Assembly: GCA_022828595.1 (NCBI GenBank)
Contig: JAKGHH010000003.1
Span: forward strand, 20,150,934 to 20,214,933
DNA: 64,000 bases
Source: Nelumbo lutea
Lineage: Eukaryota > Streptophyta > Magnoliopsida > Proteales > Nelumbonaceae
Reading direction: 5' to 3'
A program made the position numbers and the translations under genes. Below the pieces are notes generated by a model. It was given only the letters and a program-made list of their open reading frames with translations, was not told the DNA's origin and did not search any database. This document shows, piece after piece, positions 44,755 through 57,900 of the stretch; position 1 is the first letter of the stretch, and each line of letters starts with the position of its first letter.

Positions 44755-47280
44755 CGACCCATAAGCATAATATGTGTAGCTTTTTTTCTCAACTTAATTC
44801 GGAGAGGGTCATTAAGCAAGTCAATACAAGGAAATCAAAGCCATAAAAATATAGCACATTGTATCAATTTGTTGTTGATCTCAACTAGTTAGACCATCAC
44901 CAACCAGTCTGGTTATCATAAAGCTCATCTTTTGGTATAACTTTGTTGATTTGGTCAACAAAGTAAGACCATTATTCCAAGTATCGGCTAGTTAGACCAT
45001 CTCCATCGGGGATGGGGAATCCCCAAATTTTCCACACCATGAGGCAACAACCTTAAAAAATTTAAATTATGGATATTTTACAAATATGATTTTGGTAATT
45101 TGCGGTTATTCTAGGAATTGGATTATGACAATTTGGGGGTATTTTATAAATGAAATTGTGGGATGCTAGGATTATAAGAATGTGATGAAAACTTGTAGAT
45201 ATTTTAAAAATCAATATTAAATCTACAAATATTATACTAATTTACCATTGGGTTCGGAAAATTACATGCAAACCCCATCCCTAATTTGGGGCAAAAATAT
45301 TTTCTTTGTCCCCACACCGTCTCTACCCCGTGCTGTTTAAGATTTGAGAAAACTTGCCCAATTGGGGGCGGGGTAGGGTAGCGCCCTAGTTTTACAAGGA
45401 AGTTTGCCATCCCTACAATTCCAATAATCTGTATAACTAATTAACTAACGGTAAATTAAATAACAATAAATTACAATGTTTTATGATAACTTCCAACAAA
45501 TCATTGAAATTGCTATTGATTGGTAGTGATGTATAGTAAATTAACTATTTACAATCAAAATAAATTAATGTAAATTGTTTACTGTTTTAAGCCCAAATTA
45601 TTTACTATGTTGAAGTAAATATAATTATCATAAATTTATGTAATTATGGTAAATTACCTTATTTTTAATTAAAAGTAAACCATTTGTTGTTAATTAATCT
45701 AAAACTAGGTATGATCGAAATCAACCAAGTGGTCTACATTGGCGTGGATAGACTTTATATTCTTTTCGAAATTATTTATTTAAATAATATTAGTGGATTG
45801 CTATTTAAATAATTATGAAACAGTTTTTGATAGATTAATTTCCTAATTTAATTTTCCTAAATTTTAAATAGTTATTTAGTTAAATAATAATAATAATGGA
45901 TTATTAACTAAATAGTTTTGGAAAATATTTTTTTCATAGATTTATTTCTTAAATTTTTAATTACTTATGATTATTAGTTAAAGAGTTTCGCTAAATTATT
46001 TCATAACTGTTAGTTGTAATTATTGATTTTATAGAAATTAGTAAATTACACTAATTAATAATATCTTTTTATCAATAATCATTATTGTAAATTTAAAACA
46101 AATATTAAATTACCGTGGTTAATGTAAATTACACTAAATGTTGAAACTTTGAACATTTATTAATAACAAAAAATTATTAAATAATGGATTGTTTATTCAT
46201 TTTTGGTAGATTGTTATATTATTTAATATTTGTTAAATAATGGGTTATTTCTTAAATAATTATTTCATAATTTTTTTGTATAGTTTTTGGTATAATACTT
46301 TCCAATTTTTTTAAATAATTTTCATAACTAATGGATTATTTAACAATAGATTATTTGACAATTATGGGGAATACTATGAATATATAATAAAAATTGAATT
46401 CCCTTTACAAAAAATTCCCCTTATTCCCCTTTCTTTAATTGAAACCAAATCTTAACAAATTATGGCAGTGTTTTTATGGGGAATTTGAGAGAATATGTAG
46501 GAATTAGATATAGAAGTGAAAGAGGGGATAAAACATATATTGAGCTAATTATGGAGAGAAGTGAGATTGTTATAGAAAGTGAGAGACGTGAGTTGGGGGG
46601 GTGGGGGGGAGAACTCGAGGTGATTTATTTTTTATTTTTTATTTTTGGTAACTTTTTTAGATCTGTGTCCCAAGGGCCATAGGCATATTGTCCCACTATT
46701 TTCACAAAACCCCCCTTTTTTTGCCTTAATTTATAATTTTGATTTTTTATAAATAAAAAGCTAAATTAAAAAAAGATATTGTATAAAAATATAACATATT
46801 TATACATTATTTATTGCTAAATTATATATTTATACACATACATACATACATATGTACACTTTTTTTGAAGGTTATATATATATGTATATATATATACATG
46901 CATGTATGTATGTATGTATGTATGTACACACTTAATACATACTAGTAAATGTGTACGTGCATTTGCACATGGTAGACTGGCAGTATCTCTATGACAATTA
47001 TTTATAATTTATGATCACTTTTAATAATTCATCTATCAATAAATTAATTAATGTATTAAGTGGACATTTTCTGAATAGTTATAATTCATGGTTCCAACAC
47101 CCTCGCAGTTTTTGAAGGTTTATAAGTGGATAGTTTATGAAGTGAGAATAAAGGGCATATATGTTCTCTTTATACCTGTTGTATGCTTAGACAAAAGGGT
47201 AAAAATGTCTAATGAAAATTTAAGAAAGAAAGAGCATTCGCTCTTTTATGGGTAGATAATTATATGTTGACATGATACGG
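44755..47280. other. AT-rich gene-free region with microsatellites
   Basis: Dominated by taaattac/aataatt sequence with no recognised gene or TE. At 46834-46926 (CATA)n, (TA)n and (TATG)n tracts are arranged so that the outer tracts are mutually complementary. A G-rich patch lies at about 46595-46610. Confidence 0.5.
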
Positions 47281-47309
47281 TATTAACTGTTCAACCCAGC
47301 CAGTCAAAC

Positions 47310-47605
47310 CGATGACCCGTGACCTGCCCTGCACCCCGGTCAGGCTTGGTCATGTAATTAGGCCCGCGGGCCTGACCTCGAGCCTAACATAGTAAGCTCG
47401 ACTGTGTTTTGGGCCGGGTTCAGGATTTGTCTAAAAAGCCCAACCTGAGCCTGGCTCAAATCCGGGCTTCGGGTTTTTACAAGGGTCAGACTCGATCCCA
47501 AGTTATAGGCCCGATGGTCAGGTCGGGCTCGGGTTCAGGCCTTAGAAAATTCTATTAATACAGAATGAAAGCCCAACCCGAACCCGGCCCATGAATAGGT
47601 CTACG
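47310..47605. mobile_element. GC-rich hAT-terminus-like repeat
   Basis: Alternating ggcccgggcc/gggctcgggttcagg motifs resemble the subterminal blocks of the hAT elements at 29315 and 43300. The right end ggcccatgaataggtcta fits a hAT end, but no matching left end or duplication could be fixed. Confidence 0.35.
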
Positions 47606-47860
47606 TGACGTAGAGGCAAAAACAGATCGGCATTGAGGTAAATTTTTAAAGCATGGTCAAATGCATACTTCGGATGAATTGAGATCTGTTCCTCAAATAG
47701 CGCGCCTCACAGCGAACTCACAGGCACATCCCACCCTACCCTGTATTAGGAACGATCTCCCCATCAATAATTAATTACAAGTACGTGTGATGTTCCCTAT
47801 GTGCGGCCGGGAGGTCAGCGTGAGGCGCATTCTATCAGAGGAGATTCGGACTCACTCCGG

Positions 47861-47985
47861 ATTGGCTTCCTACACGCAAACAGTATATATGCATTGAGAT
47901 TTGAGAACATTTTCCGTTCTTGTCAAGGGAAGATGTTCTCAATGCACGGTTGGGATGTGATATAGGGCGCATGTGGGAGCCAATG
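47861..47985. repeat. Imperfect hairpin upstream of the BSD gene
   Basis: attggctt...cgcaaac...tgcattgaga...acattttcc pairs imperfectly with the reverse complement of ggaagatgttctcaatgca...gcgcatgtgggagccaatgc. It looks like a fold-back MITE about 160 bp before the BSD start codon, related to the element at 43067-43182. It may lie in the promoter or leader. Confidence 0.45.
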
Positions 47986-48147
47986 CGATCATCCAAATGC
48001 CACGCCGTGCCGTATGCTCCGGTTAACACCCAGTGTATATCAGCGCACGTTAGCAAAATCCAGTTCAAAATGTGTCGAAAACCAGTTTTCATATAATATC
48101 TTCATGGGGAGAAAGAGGAAGTAAGAATCAAAGTAAGGTTTCCAACC

Positions 48148-49126
48148 ATGGATTTTTGGCAGAAGGCTCGAAGTTTTGCTCAAGAAGCAACGAAGAAATC
48201 TCAGGAAATTACACAAGAAGCCATTTCAGCAGCGAAGCGATCTCCAGAGCTAACAAGGGGAGCGGCCAGGATCTCTGATATCGTATCCGAGACAGCAAAG
48301 AAATCAAAGGAGATTGCCGCGGAGGCTACCAAGAAAGCCGATCAGATCAAGATCGAGGCATTGAAGCGAGCCGACCAGATCAAATCCCTTGCCGAGGGAA
48401 TCTCTCCTCAGATTCCTGTCCCTACCATCTCCCTCATTGATTCCTCTTCTGATACTCTCTCTTCGTCTGACCTCGAGAAATTTGGTGTTACCGAAGAGCT
48501 GAGGGATTTTGTTAAGGGCATCACCATTAACACATTTCAGGATTTTCCCATACAAGGTGCTTGATTTCTTTCTTTTGGATTTTCATGTTGACTTGTCTGT
48601 GTTAGTTTACTTTGTTTCTTCCCTGAAATGTTGAAGTTTGAAGATGGGTTCTTGTTTTAGGGTTCTGGTTGAATTTATCTGTTAATATATTAATAATTTG
48701 GAGTCCGTTGACTTTCGTGGCAATTCGCGAATGGCAGCATTTAGAAGAATAGAGGATAGTATAATATACTTAAGTCCAGTAATGCAGCTTCGAATATTAA
48801 ATGTTTAATTCTCATTGGGCATCTTTCTGATGTTTTGGCATTTTGGAAGTTATATAAGAGTAACTTGCTCTAAGATTTTACTGGGTTATCTGGAAAAGGC
48901 CACTTGATTTACATTTGTAGCTGGTGTTACGTATCTTTATTGCGCTTTTCCTACGCATCAGATATTTAGTAAGGGTTAACGAGAGAAGCCATGGCGATGT
49001 ATTTAGTCTTATTAGCTCAATTATTACTTCTTCTTTGAGTGGGGTCTCCAGAAAAGAGATATATTCTTTGTTTCCCCTATTCTAGTAATGTCAATTTGAT
49101 TTTACCAGACTAGAGTACTGAAAATT

Positions 49127-49165
<39 letters not shown>

Positions 49166-52100
49166 TTATTTATTTATATTTAAATTATTATTCTTTTCTC
49201 CTTTCTCATCACATTCTTATGCTTACTTTCTGGACTTGATTTACATGACATATAGATGAACCGGAGATCACTGATGTCCCCACTGTCTCAAATGTCCGGA
49301 AGGATCTTACAGAGTGGCAAGAGAGACATGCTACTCTAGTTCTCTCGACCGTCAAGGTTGTTTCTTACTTCTATCTGAGCATCATTGTGCATACAGGATG
49401 AAATATGACCGTGTATACTTTTAAGTGAAATTCATAAACGTATTTCCTTCTGATTTTTGTTTTTGTTAAGAAGTAAATGTTAAGTTGCTAAATTTACAAG
49501 AGATGTTTTTGCCTCTTTTTTTTTGGTTGACTTGAGGGGAAGTAGTTATTTTCTAAATTATAGGATGGAAGTAGGTAACCTATCAAAGAAATCTAAGGAG
49601 GAAAACCTATACAATACACAAGAATAATAAATTGGGAAAGAAAGGACTTTTTCTTTAACTAGTGCTATCCATCTTAGAAAAAGAGAGGAATGCCTGCAGC
49701 TGCAAGGAAGGAAAATCCTTTTCTCTAAATAATGTCAAACACCACTCCAAACTCCCTTTTTTGTAGATGCTTAGATTTAAGTATCTTGAGCCACTGGAAC
49801 CTTGAGTTCTGAACATAAGCATAGCAGAACTCTCACCACCAATTTGCAATAGCTAGGCAAATTTGAATGGTTTATCATAATTCCTGGATAGGGATTTAAA
49901 GAATTAGTAAGGAAAATAAAATGATTTATCCTCAGAGACATGGTGCAGTGACTGTTTATAAGTTTTAAGAAGAAAAGGAGGATTCCAACTTCAAATGCTA
50001 TCTATCTTTTCCAGTAAAAAAATGTTATCAAATGCTCTTCATGATCTTGAAATGCTTACCTCTTACCCATATTCCTTTTGAGAATGCTCTTAACCACCCT
50101 TCATTCACAATTGATAAAAAGGTCATTCTTTATTCACTGCCATGCTTTTGGAGGCTGTGAGGATGATTTCACATGAAGAAAACATCATAATACCAATACC
50201 ATGCTTATTTATTTTATTCATGTCCTCATAATTACTAGGGAATCTTAAAAAATAAAGCTGCACAGTGTTTGAAATTGCAATTTTTCTGTCTAGATACTAA
50301 TGGAAGTGAAGAAAAATATATGTTTTCTTTGAAGCTCCTTGTAGACAACTTTCCATAGATTGATACATCATGCCTTGTTTTCCATTAGATGATTCTCAAA
50401 ATATACCGTCTGACAAGTTTTTCGTTGCAGGAAATTTCAAGCCTAAGATATCAGTTATGTCCACGCTTCATGAAAGAAAGGAAGTTCTGGAGGATATACT
50501 TTATACTTGTGAACAGTCATGTGGTTCCGTAAGTAATTCATCTTCTAGAGCAAACCTCCTTTTTGGCTATTGCTGGTGATAAAATGCTCTTTCGATAATA
50601 AAAAAGTTAATTTTCTGATACTGTAAACAAATTGAAATTTGTTTTGGAGTTTGGGATTTAGATCAAAGGAATGGTTCTGCACTTTGAATTTCTATATTTT
50701 TTGCATTATCCAAAATAATTAAAATGATAACCTGCAATAAAAATTAAAGAGAGGATACTTCAAATCTCCTACCATAAAATGCTTTACTGTCAAAACCATA
50801 TTTTTTTATAATGCACCTTTGTCATGCCAAATTTCATTTGTTGGATCCATTTTAATGTTGTATATGGCTGTATTACCATAGTATTGTTTATTCAATTATT
50901 CTATTATACTTTCCAGTCCTTTTTCAAATGGGTCAAACTTTTTGAATCCGGATTTATTGCCTAGCTGTTTTTTGAAATTTATCTCTATAGCGGCTGTCTT
51001 TAATCTTTTATCATCATTTACATCTAGACATATTCAAGCACATTTCCCCCATATTTGCCAGATGCTGTTATTTTATTATATATAAACCCTGATTTTGGTG
51101 AATCTCAGCTTGTTTGACAGAGCTGTACAGATGCATCTCCATTTTTGGTCAATTTCCCTTAACAATCCAAAGAGAGATGCATACTTGTATCTATGTATGG
51201 TCTGCATTCAAATGAAGTACATGCAAACAGGATAAAAGGATTCCTTTTTTTTTTTTTTCCCTCACACAAGTTTGATATACATCATGGTTAATGGGGAATA
51301 TGACTAAGATTTAGATGATCACATATTGACCTTCATTTATTATTATGCATAACTGTATGTGTGATGTTGGTGTAGTTCTGGGTTCATTTGTCTGATGAAG
51401 TGATCTGTGTTTGTATCTAGTTAAAAAGCAGCTTCATTTATTTTTTAAGTTTCCTCCTTTGTGGTTCCATATTAGATATGAGAAACAGTATATGGAAGAG
51501 GTTAAGCTGAAAGCTACAGAACAGACAAAAGATGATAAATTGAAAGAAACTCCAACAGTTGGAACAGCATCTAAACCAGAAGTGGCCCAAACAAAACAGC
51601 AAAGTAAGGGTTTAACTTCATCATCTGCCGAGCAGGACTTGGATGTATTTCTCTTGGGAGATCTTGGAAGCAGTGCTGATGAGGGCCCAGGTACTACTTG
51701 TTAAAGTTTTAATATGTGGTAGATAGCTTGACCATAAATGAAATCATTGCATCTAAGCATTTGAGAGGTTTCTTATATATATTTCAAAGGATATTATGTT
51801 GATTTTCAAAGTAGCTATTTCTAACTTTATAGTTAATGAGATGATTTAAGTTAAATTAACTGGTACATTGGATAAACCATCTCTGTGAGAGGGTGTTCAT
51901 TAATGTATGATTACCCAGTTTAATGGAACGCCTGTTGCGTCAACCTTAGCCCCCACAAAGCCTTGAGGTTGCATCTGTCTTCTGATTCCTAACCACTCAC
52001 CCAACCAGTTTATGTTCTTTTTAACAACAAGGAGTTCCCCAAATGTTTTCTCTTTCTTTCCTTTTTTTAGATGGTAAAACTGATTGGAAGTTGTCCTTCA

Positions 52101-53141
52101 GTCTTTTACTGCTTTGAACCTTAGTAGTTAGCACAGGAGGTTGTCAGTTACTGGTTACTATTGATTGGTGGATCACCTTAGAATGCCACGTTTTACTCTT
52201 GATCTGTTTTTATAAAAAGGGTCATAATTCAGCAAGGGGCCCTTCGCATGTGGGACACACCTGACCAGTCGTTTGGTATCAGATGACTATACAAGGTCTG
52301 GTATAAGCGTTTAAGTAGATTTCAATCTGACAACAGAGAATACACCCTCAATAAAGGTGCTCCCATTGAATTGAAATGCTTTACAAAATTAACTATCACA
52401 TTATCAATTTATCACTACTCATCAAACTTCACAATGCAAGGAAGAGTTGGTACATGGAACTTATGGTAGGTTGTTGTCAATTCTTTGGTTAATCGCTATA
52501 TAGTCAAAATCTCAAAACATGGTCAATGTTAATTTTTTTTTTATCCTGGTTTGATTATCTCAAAGTTGTTGGGAGCTGAAGCATAATCATAAAATTTTGT
52601 CATGGAATTGTAATTTCTGCATCCTTAACCAGACTTGAGTCTACATAGTTAAAGAAATCTACAAAGTATTTTTTGTTCCAGTGATGGTGCTATTAGCTCC
52701 TACTTTTAATTTATTGATGATCTATCTGCTATTTCAGATGCTGCAGATGATGGGGAATTTGATGATTTTGACAAGATTGTGGAGAACTCGGTTAGGCATC
52801 TTTAATATTCTTGTTTTGAATTTTAAACTGTTATTTTTATTAGAATAAGGCCCTCGGTTGGCCTTTTGATACACCGACCAACCTAACCATGTGGGTAGGG
52901 GTGCAAGTGTGCACCTCAGGCTGGTGAATTAGCATTTTACACTGCTTTTGGGCTCGGCCCTTGGCCCAGGTCCATTCAAATTTTGACAAAAGCCCAGCCC
53001 AAGCCCACTCAAATTGCACTCCTACATGTGGGGCAGACAAACTAGCTTCATTTAATTAGTTTTGACATTGTCTGAAAACATTTTTGCTATGCGCAGGAGG
53101 ATGAAGAAGAGAAGCAGATTTCAAAGGCAACTGCAGGGTAA
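48148..53141 (+). CDS. BSD-domain-containing protein, six exons
   Basis: Exons: 48148-48556, 49256-49356, 50431-50528, 51476-51690, 52738-52790, 53097-53141. All junctions are GT-AG and phases fit, giving 306 residues. Residues 1-95 are helical, rich in Ala, Lys and Glu with recurring EATKKS/AKKSKEIAAEATKKAD units, like LEA or apolipoprotein amphipathic repeats. Residues about 140-205 form the BSD domain with the diagnostic Phe-Trp pair at 189-190 (ERKFWRIYFILV) after YQLCPRFMKE. The tail is acidic (GEFDDFDKIVENSEDEEEKQ). BSD domains occur in TFIIH p62, SYAP1/BSDC1 and DOS2-like proteins. The role of this plant group is not established. The start has a good context (accATGG). The terminal codons GCAGG/GTAAAT also look like a splice donor, so a longer isoform is possible. 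Confidence 0.94.
49126..49166. repeat. (CA)n(TA)n microsatellite in BSD-gene intron 1
   Basis: About ten ca units are followed by about ten ta units, around 90 bp before the exon 2 acceptor. Confidence 0.95.
52896..53024. mobile_element. 129-bp hAT MITE in BSD-gene intron 5, exact 8-bp TSD
   Basis: Ends are taggggtgcaagtg and (reverse complement) taggagtgcaatttg. An exact 8-bp duplication, catgtggg, flanks it (52888-52895 and 53025-53032). The interior has the ggcccaggtcc/gggctcggccc blocks typical of this family. It lies about 70 bp before the last acceptor. Confidence 0.93.
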
Positions 53142-54931
53142 ATCAACTTTAGCCAAAATAAAAATAGGAAGGAGTAGGCGCCACTCATCCAAGAATTCAA
53201 GAAAACCATATGGTAGAGGTGAAACAGATAAGCATGGATTAAGAAGGTTGGTGGTGCCGTGGTGGTGGTGACACTGGTGAGGGGGTGATTGATGTTCCTT
53301 TGCTATATTGAGATTGTGAGATGTTTCCCTTGCCAATGCTCCGAGTTGGAGGAAAAAGGATGGAGACAGTGCTTATTTGGTGTAAATGTTAATGCTGTTC
53401 TTGTTAGTTCAAATCTAAATGTGTGTTTCTCTTGTATTGCTAATTTCATTTGACGCTTGGTCCCCTGATAGTAAGATTTTGAAAGGTTGATGTCATGTAA
53501 TATTGTTTGTTCAAGTTTATGTAATATTGTTTATGTAGACAGCGCTTATTCATTATTTGTTCAAGTTTATGTAATATTGTTTCAATAGATTCCGAAGAAT
53601 TCGGCGGTAAAAGAAGACTTGCAGGATATCTCTATAATCTTTAGTTCTTTACTGTATGATGCCGAACTTGCTTTGACAAGTGTGGCTCTGCCTGATTCCT
53701 GAATGCCACTATATATTTCCACCTATTTCTGTTTTGCGAATTCCATTGGTTTCGGTGGGATCGGGCAGTAATGATTCCTGGGATTGATCATTCGTTCGTG
53801 TTCAACCTCTTTGCCTCTTTGGTCTGTATTTGTAACAAAAAAAAGAGGGTTCGACTATGATATCGAAATGCGTACAGCCAATCAATTATCATAAAATAGG
53901 TGACCAATCATGTGGTTTTCATCAAAATTCACGAAAGCTCTTCCGTTACCATGTATTTCCGGTATCAACCCCATGAGTTGTGGTGAAAACCCAAAACCCA
54001 TAATCATCGTCATTATTATTATTTTGAAAACTAAAACCGAATTATTATAACACTATCAAATTTACAAAGCTCTTTACCTCAGGAACCCCAAAGGGGTAGC
54101 TTGGGAAGGAAAACAGATCCTGATTAATTGGTTCCTATTTTTATAATGCGGTTGATTGGTTGTAAATTTTTCAGTATCATGTCTTTCCATTATAAGTGGA
54201 CTGGGGTACCACTACCTATCGGGCCCTTCCTAATATACCCCTATAGGGGTTGTACTATTGAGTCAGGGCCTGGCTCAGAGGGTAGCCGGGACTTAAACCG
54301 GCTCCCCTGAATCAAAATCGAAAAAAAAAAACTGAAAGTTAAAAAAGGCCAATACTGGCCCATATGCCGTACCGAATATCGGCCAATATCGATACTTTGA
54401 ACGTTGGGGTACCATACCAAGTACCAACTACCAAGATTATGAGATCACAATTACCCTATCCCGGGAGAACCTGGGGGCGGCTAATTGGGTTAGGTATTCC
54501 ATATTTGTTGGAGTGTTTATTATATGGTTCCAACCATAAAATCAAATTGAACCAAACTACTGTAATTTATAGTTTCATTTGATCTAGACTTAGAATGGTT
54601 TAGTTCGATTTCTTAAATTTTAGAAACCAAACCATAAATTGTAAACCAAAATACTTTTTTACCGGTTTGATGATATCTAGAGTGCGAACACCCTAGGAAT
54701 TGTTTTTTTTTGTAAGCAACAGCCTAGGAAAACTTGGGTCCGGTCCAAAGAGGGTTGGGTTCTTAATTGCGACAGTGCAACATGAACCTGGTCGAAAATT
54801 TTTGTGTTTGCCGGTGAAAGGCAGCGTTGCATATGGGCGTTCTTCTTACTGGATTTCATTTTCAAACTACACTACACAGACAAGGGAATAGCCATTCTCG
54901 GCAGTCCCAATCGCAGACCGCACTCCCTCTC

Positions 54932-54969
<38 letters not shown>

Positions 54970-54978
54970 CCGCCTTCC
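53142..54978. other. Intergenic: BSD 3' UTR and oligopeptidase promoter
   Basis: The left part should contain the BSD-gene 3' UTR and poly(A) site; the direct repeat ttgttcaagtttatgtaatattgtt occurs near 53505 and 53558 (20 and more bases shared). The right part holds a fragment with the tatcgat repeat end (54383-54402) and the leader of the oligopeptidase gene. No other gene is seen. Confidence 0.5.
54923..54965 (+). promoter_or_regulatory. CT-rich leader tract of the oligopeptidase gene
   Basis: An almost pure (CT)n tract ends 13 bp before the ATG at 54979. Pyrimidine tracts of this kind are common in plant 5' UTRs and core promoters (Y patches) and can influence transcription or translation. 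Its role here is inferred from position. Confidence 0.6.
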
Positions 54979-57900
54979 ATGGTTCCATTTTTCGTAAGCT
55001 TCTTCCGCGCTTCTCATCTCGAATGCGATATTGCGATGTTAATCAGGAGGTCCTCTTTTCCATCCTTAGTCCATATATTCACTCCCAAGTTGTCCGTTAC
55101 CTTCTTCTCTTCTCTCTGCAAAGGAAGACTCTTTAGGCCTCCCTCTGCGGCAACTCCTCCTGTTCCGAAGAAGATTCCCTTCACAGTCTCTGCTCATGGA
55201 AGAACATGGGAGGATCCCTACCATTGGATGTCCAACACCAACGACTCAGACCTCCTGAAGTACCTAAACCAGGAAAACAATTATGCCGAAGCTTTCATGG
55301 CCGACACCATCCAACTACAACAGAAACTGCTTTCTGAAATGAGAAGCCGAATGCCTCCTAAAATCTCAACTCCCCCTGAACGCTGGGGGCCCTGGTTAGT
55401 TCCAACTTCTAGTTCATTCGTAGTCATTTAATCCTGAAATCTTGGTCATTCTTTCCCTCTTTTCCACGTACATGGTTTCTATCACAACAATATCTGCAAA
55501 GAAGATTGCAGCGGTGCAACTATACTACCGAAAAGAACAGTGTAAATATTGCCCAGCCATAATCCTCTATATAGAAGTCGAGGGTGGTGGACTCTAAGAT
55601 GAAACCGACCTGCTGATACGGTGCTTTTTCCCTTCTTTCTATGGCACAGGTTGTACTACCAATACATCCCTGAGGGAAAAGAATACCCAGTTTTATGCAG
55701 GAGACTGGATGCCCGAACCCACAATAGTGGTTGGATCAAGAAGGCTCTCAATTACGTAAGTTGGGGATTAGCAAGGGAGGAAATACTGCTTGACTGGAAT
55801 GAAATCGCAAATGAATTTGGTATGCTCTTTGATTTTGAGTCTCTCTTTTAGTTGGTGCTCTTAAAAGAATATGGATGATAATATAATCCTTTACGTAATT
55901 TTAGTTGGATCCAAGCATGCTTTGTTATATCATTAATCGAAGCCATATTGGTTAGACTAATCCTGTACGTGATATCCTTATGGGTGCTGAATAAATGTCA
56001 CTATTCTGTTTGCTGATAAAATATCTGTGCTATATACACACATGAATCCTGTTGCTCCATTTTGCTATATCTGGCACCATATCTTCTCTTAAAATTTAGG
56101 AGATGAGATAGCTTTCTTTTGTTTGTTTAGACCACTGGCTTTTACCATATCTCTTCTTTTAATTGGTACATTGGTTGGGAGGAGTTTTAAGAAATGAGGC
56201 TGGAGAGGTTATCCTTCTCTACTCTGGCCCGTTGGGAGTTGGGAGTTCTGTTAGGGCAGAATTGTTAGCCGCCATACAAGGAGTCCTTCTCGCAAAAGAA
56301 TTGGATGTGGAGAATATGCTGATTGAGGGGGACTCTAAGATAGTAGTGGGGTGGTTAAGTAATTCAGAGAAGGTTGCATGGATTTACAAGAATGAGCTAA
56401 AGTATAAATGGCTGACAAGAAACATGTCTGTTACAGTACAGTGGGTGGGAAGATCGGTGAACGCTCTCGCTGATACTTTGGCAAAACAAGGGACAAATAG
56501 GGAAACATTGTTCTGGTTACCCTCCCACAGTTTGAGTTCTCATTGCAGAATCTTGTGACGTTAAAGTCACCCCCAATGCACCAAGGAAAATCTTCGAATT
56601 CATGTAGAGAGTCTAGCTCTTCCCAAAGTCTTGTTCTTTCAGAAGGAGAGTTTGGACCATAAACACCTGTCAAGATCTAGTTGAATCCATCTGTGGCATT
56701 GGTGAAGAGAACTGAGACGGAGAAGTCTCCTTTATCTACCTCCAGACCGGACACAACCTCTTCTTTCTAAATGATGATAATCCCTCCCGCTGCTCCTGTA
56801 GCTGGAAGAGCAATCTAGTTCCTCCCTCGGATACCCCAAATGGTTTTGATTAATTTTCTATCCATAGTTTCTTTTTTTGATTCCTGTAGGATCACAATAT
56901 TAGGATTTTCCCTTTGAAGGGTTTCCTTGATTAGGCATCTCTTTCATTTCCCTTCCAGACCCCTGACGTTCCAACTCAATATCTTCATTAATTCTCTGTT
57001 TAAATCTTCACTATCAAATGTTGGAGTGGGGGGGGGGTGGGGGGGGGGCTGGCAGAATCTTCAGCGCCCTTGCCTGAGGTGAGTTGGGTTTTGTCTTTAT
57101 TCGACCCAAGGACTCGGGCTAGCAGAAGAAAGGTTGGGGGAAAAAACAGGTTGGGTTTTATCAACTGCCCGATCATCCCTCCCCTTAGAGATTTCCTTTT
57201 TTTTGCGAGTTTTTCGAAATTTGAATGTCCTTTCCCTTTTCTGATATACTTCTTTTCTTGTTCATGCGAAATTTCCTAGAATGGATTTTTTTTTCCGATG
57301 TTTCCTCTTGGGTGAAGTAAACTTTGCTTCTATAGTTCTAGGAGCTTGAGCCTCACGCAACTTCCTCCGATCGGCAAATGGCACTACAATGATTCCCATT
57401 TTGCCACATGCACCCAAATCAGAGTGATGAGCCAACTCGACCGGGCCCAGTTGTGATTCAGTCGTCTTCTCCACCTCAAACGAGTGGTTTGTCTTCTCTA
57501 TCTCGATTGAGTAGTAGAACCAGACATCCCTGTCCAAAATTGGAACTAAGTGAGGGATAGCATGCACTCCTCTTCCCCTTACCTTGATTCTTGCATAACG
57601 TAACTCCTGTAGGTCCCTTGTCTTGGCATTAATAGTCTCAAGACCACCGCAGAGGCTTCCCAGAAGGTTGAAGACCTTTGTAGTCCAGAGATGAAATGGA
57701 AGGCCACGGATTGTCACCCAACCTTCAAAGGATAGGCTATTGGGAGCAGCATTAATCGTTGGCTACCGTCTCTCAAGCAGAACATGCCTTCCATAGATGA
57801 GCAAAGAACCTAGTCTGGTCCAAATGTTGACTAGGGGCAAATCCCACTGGCCTATTTGCGTCCATGGGTTTCAAATGCAGTAGATTAGGGGAATGGAGGT

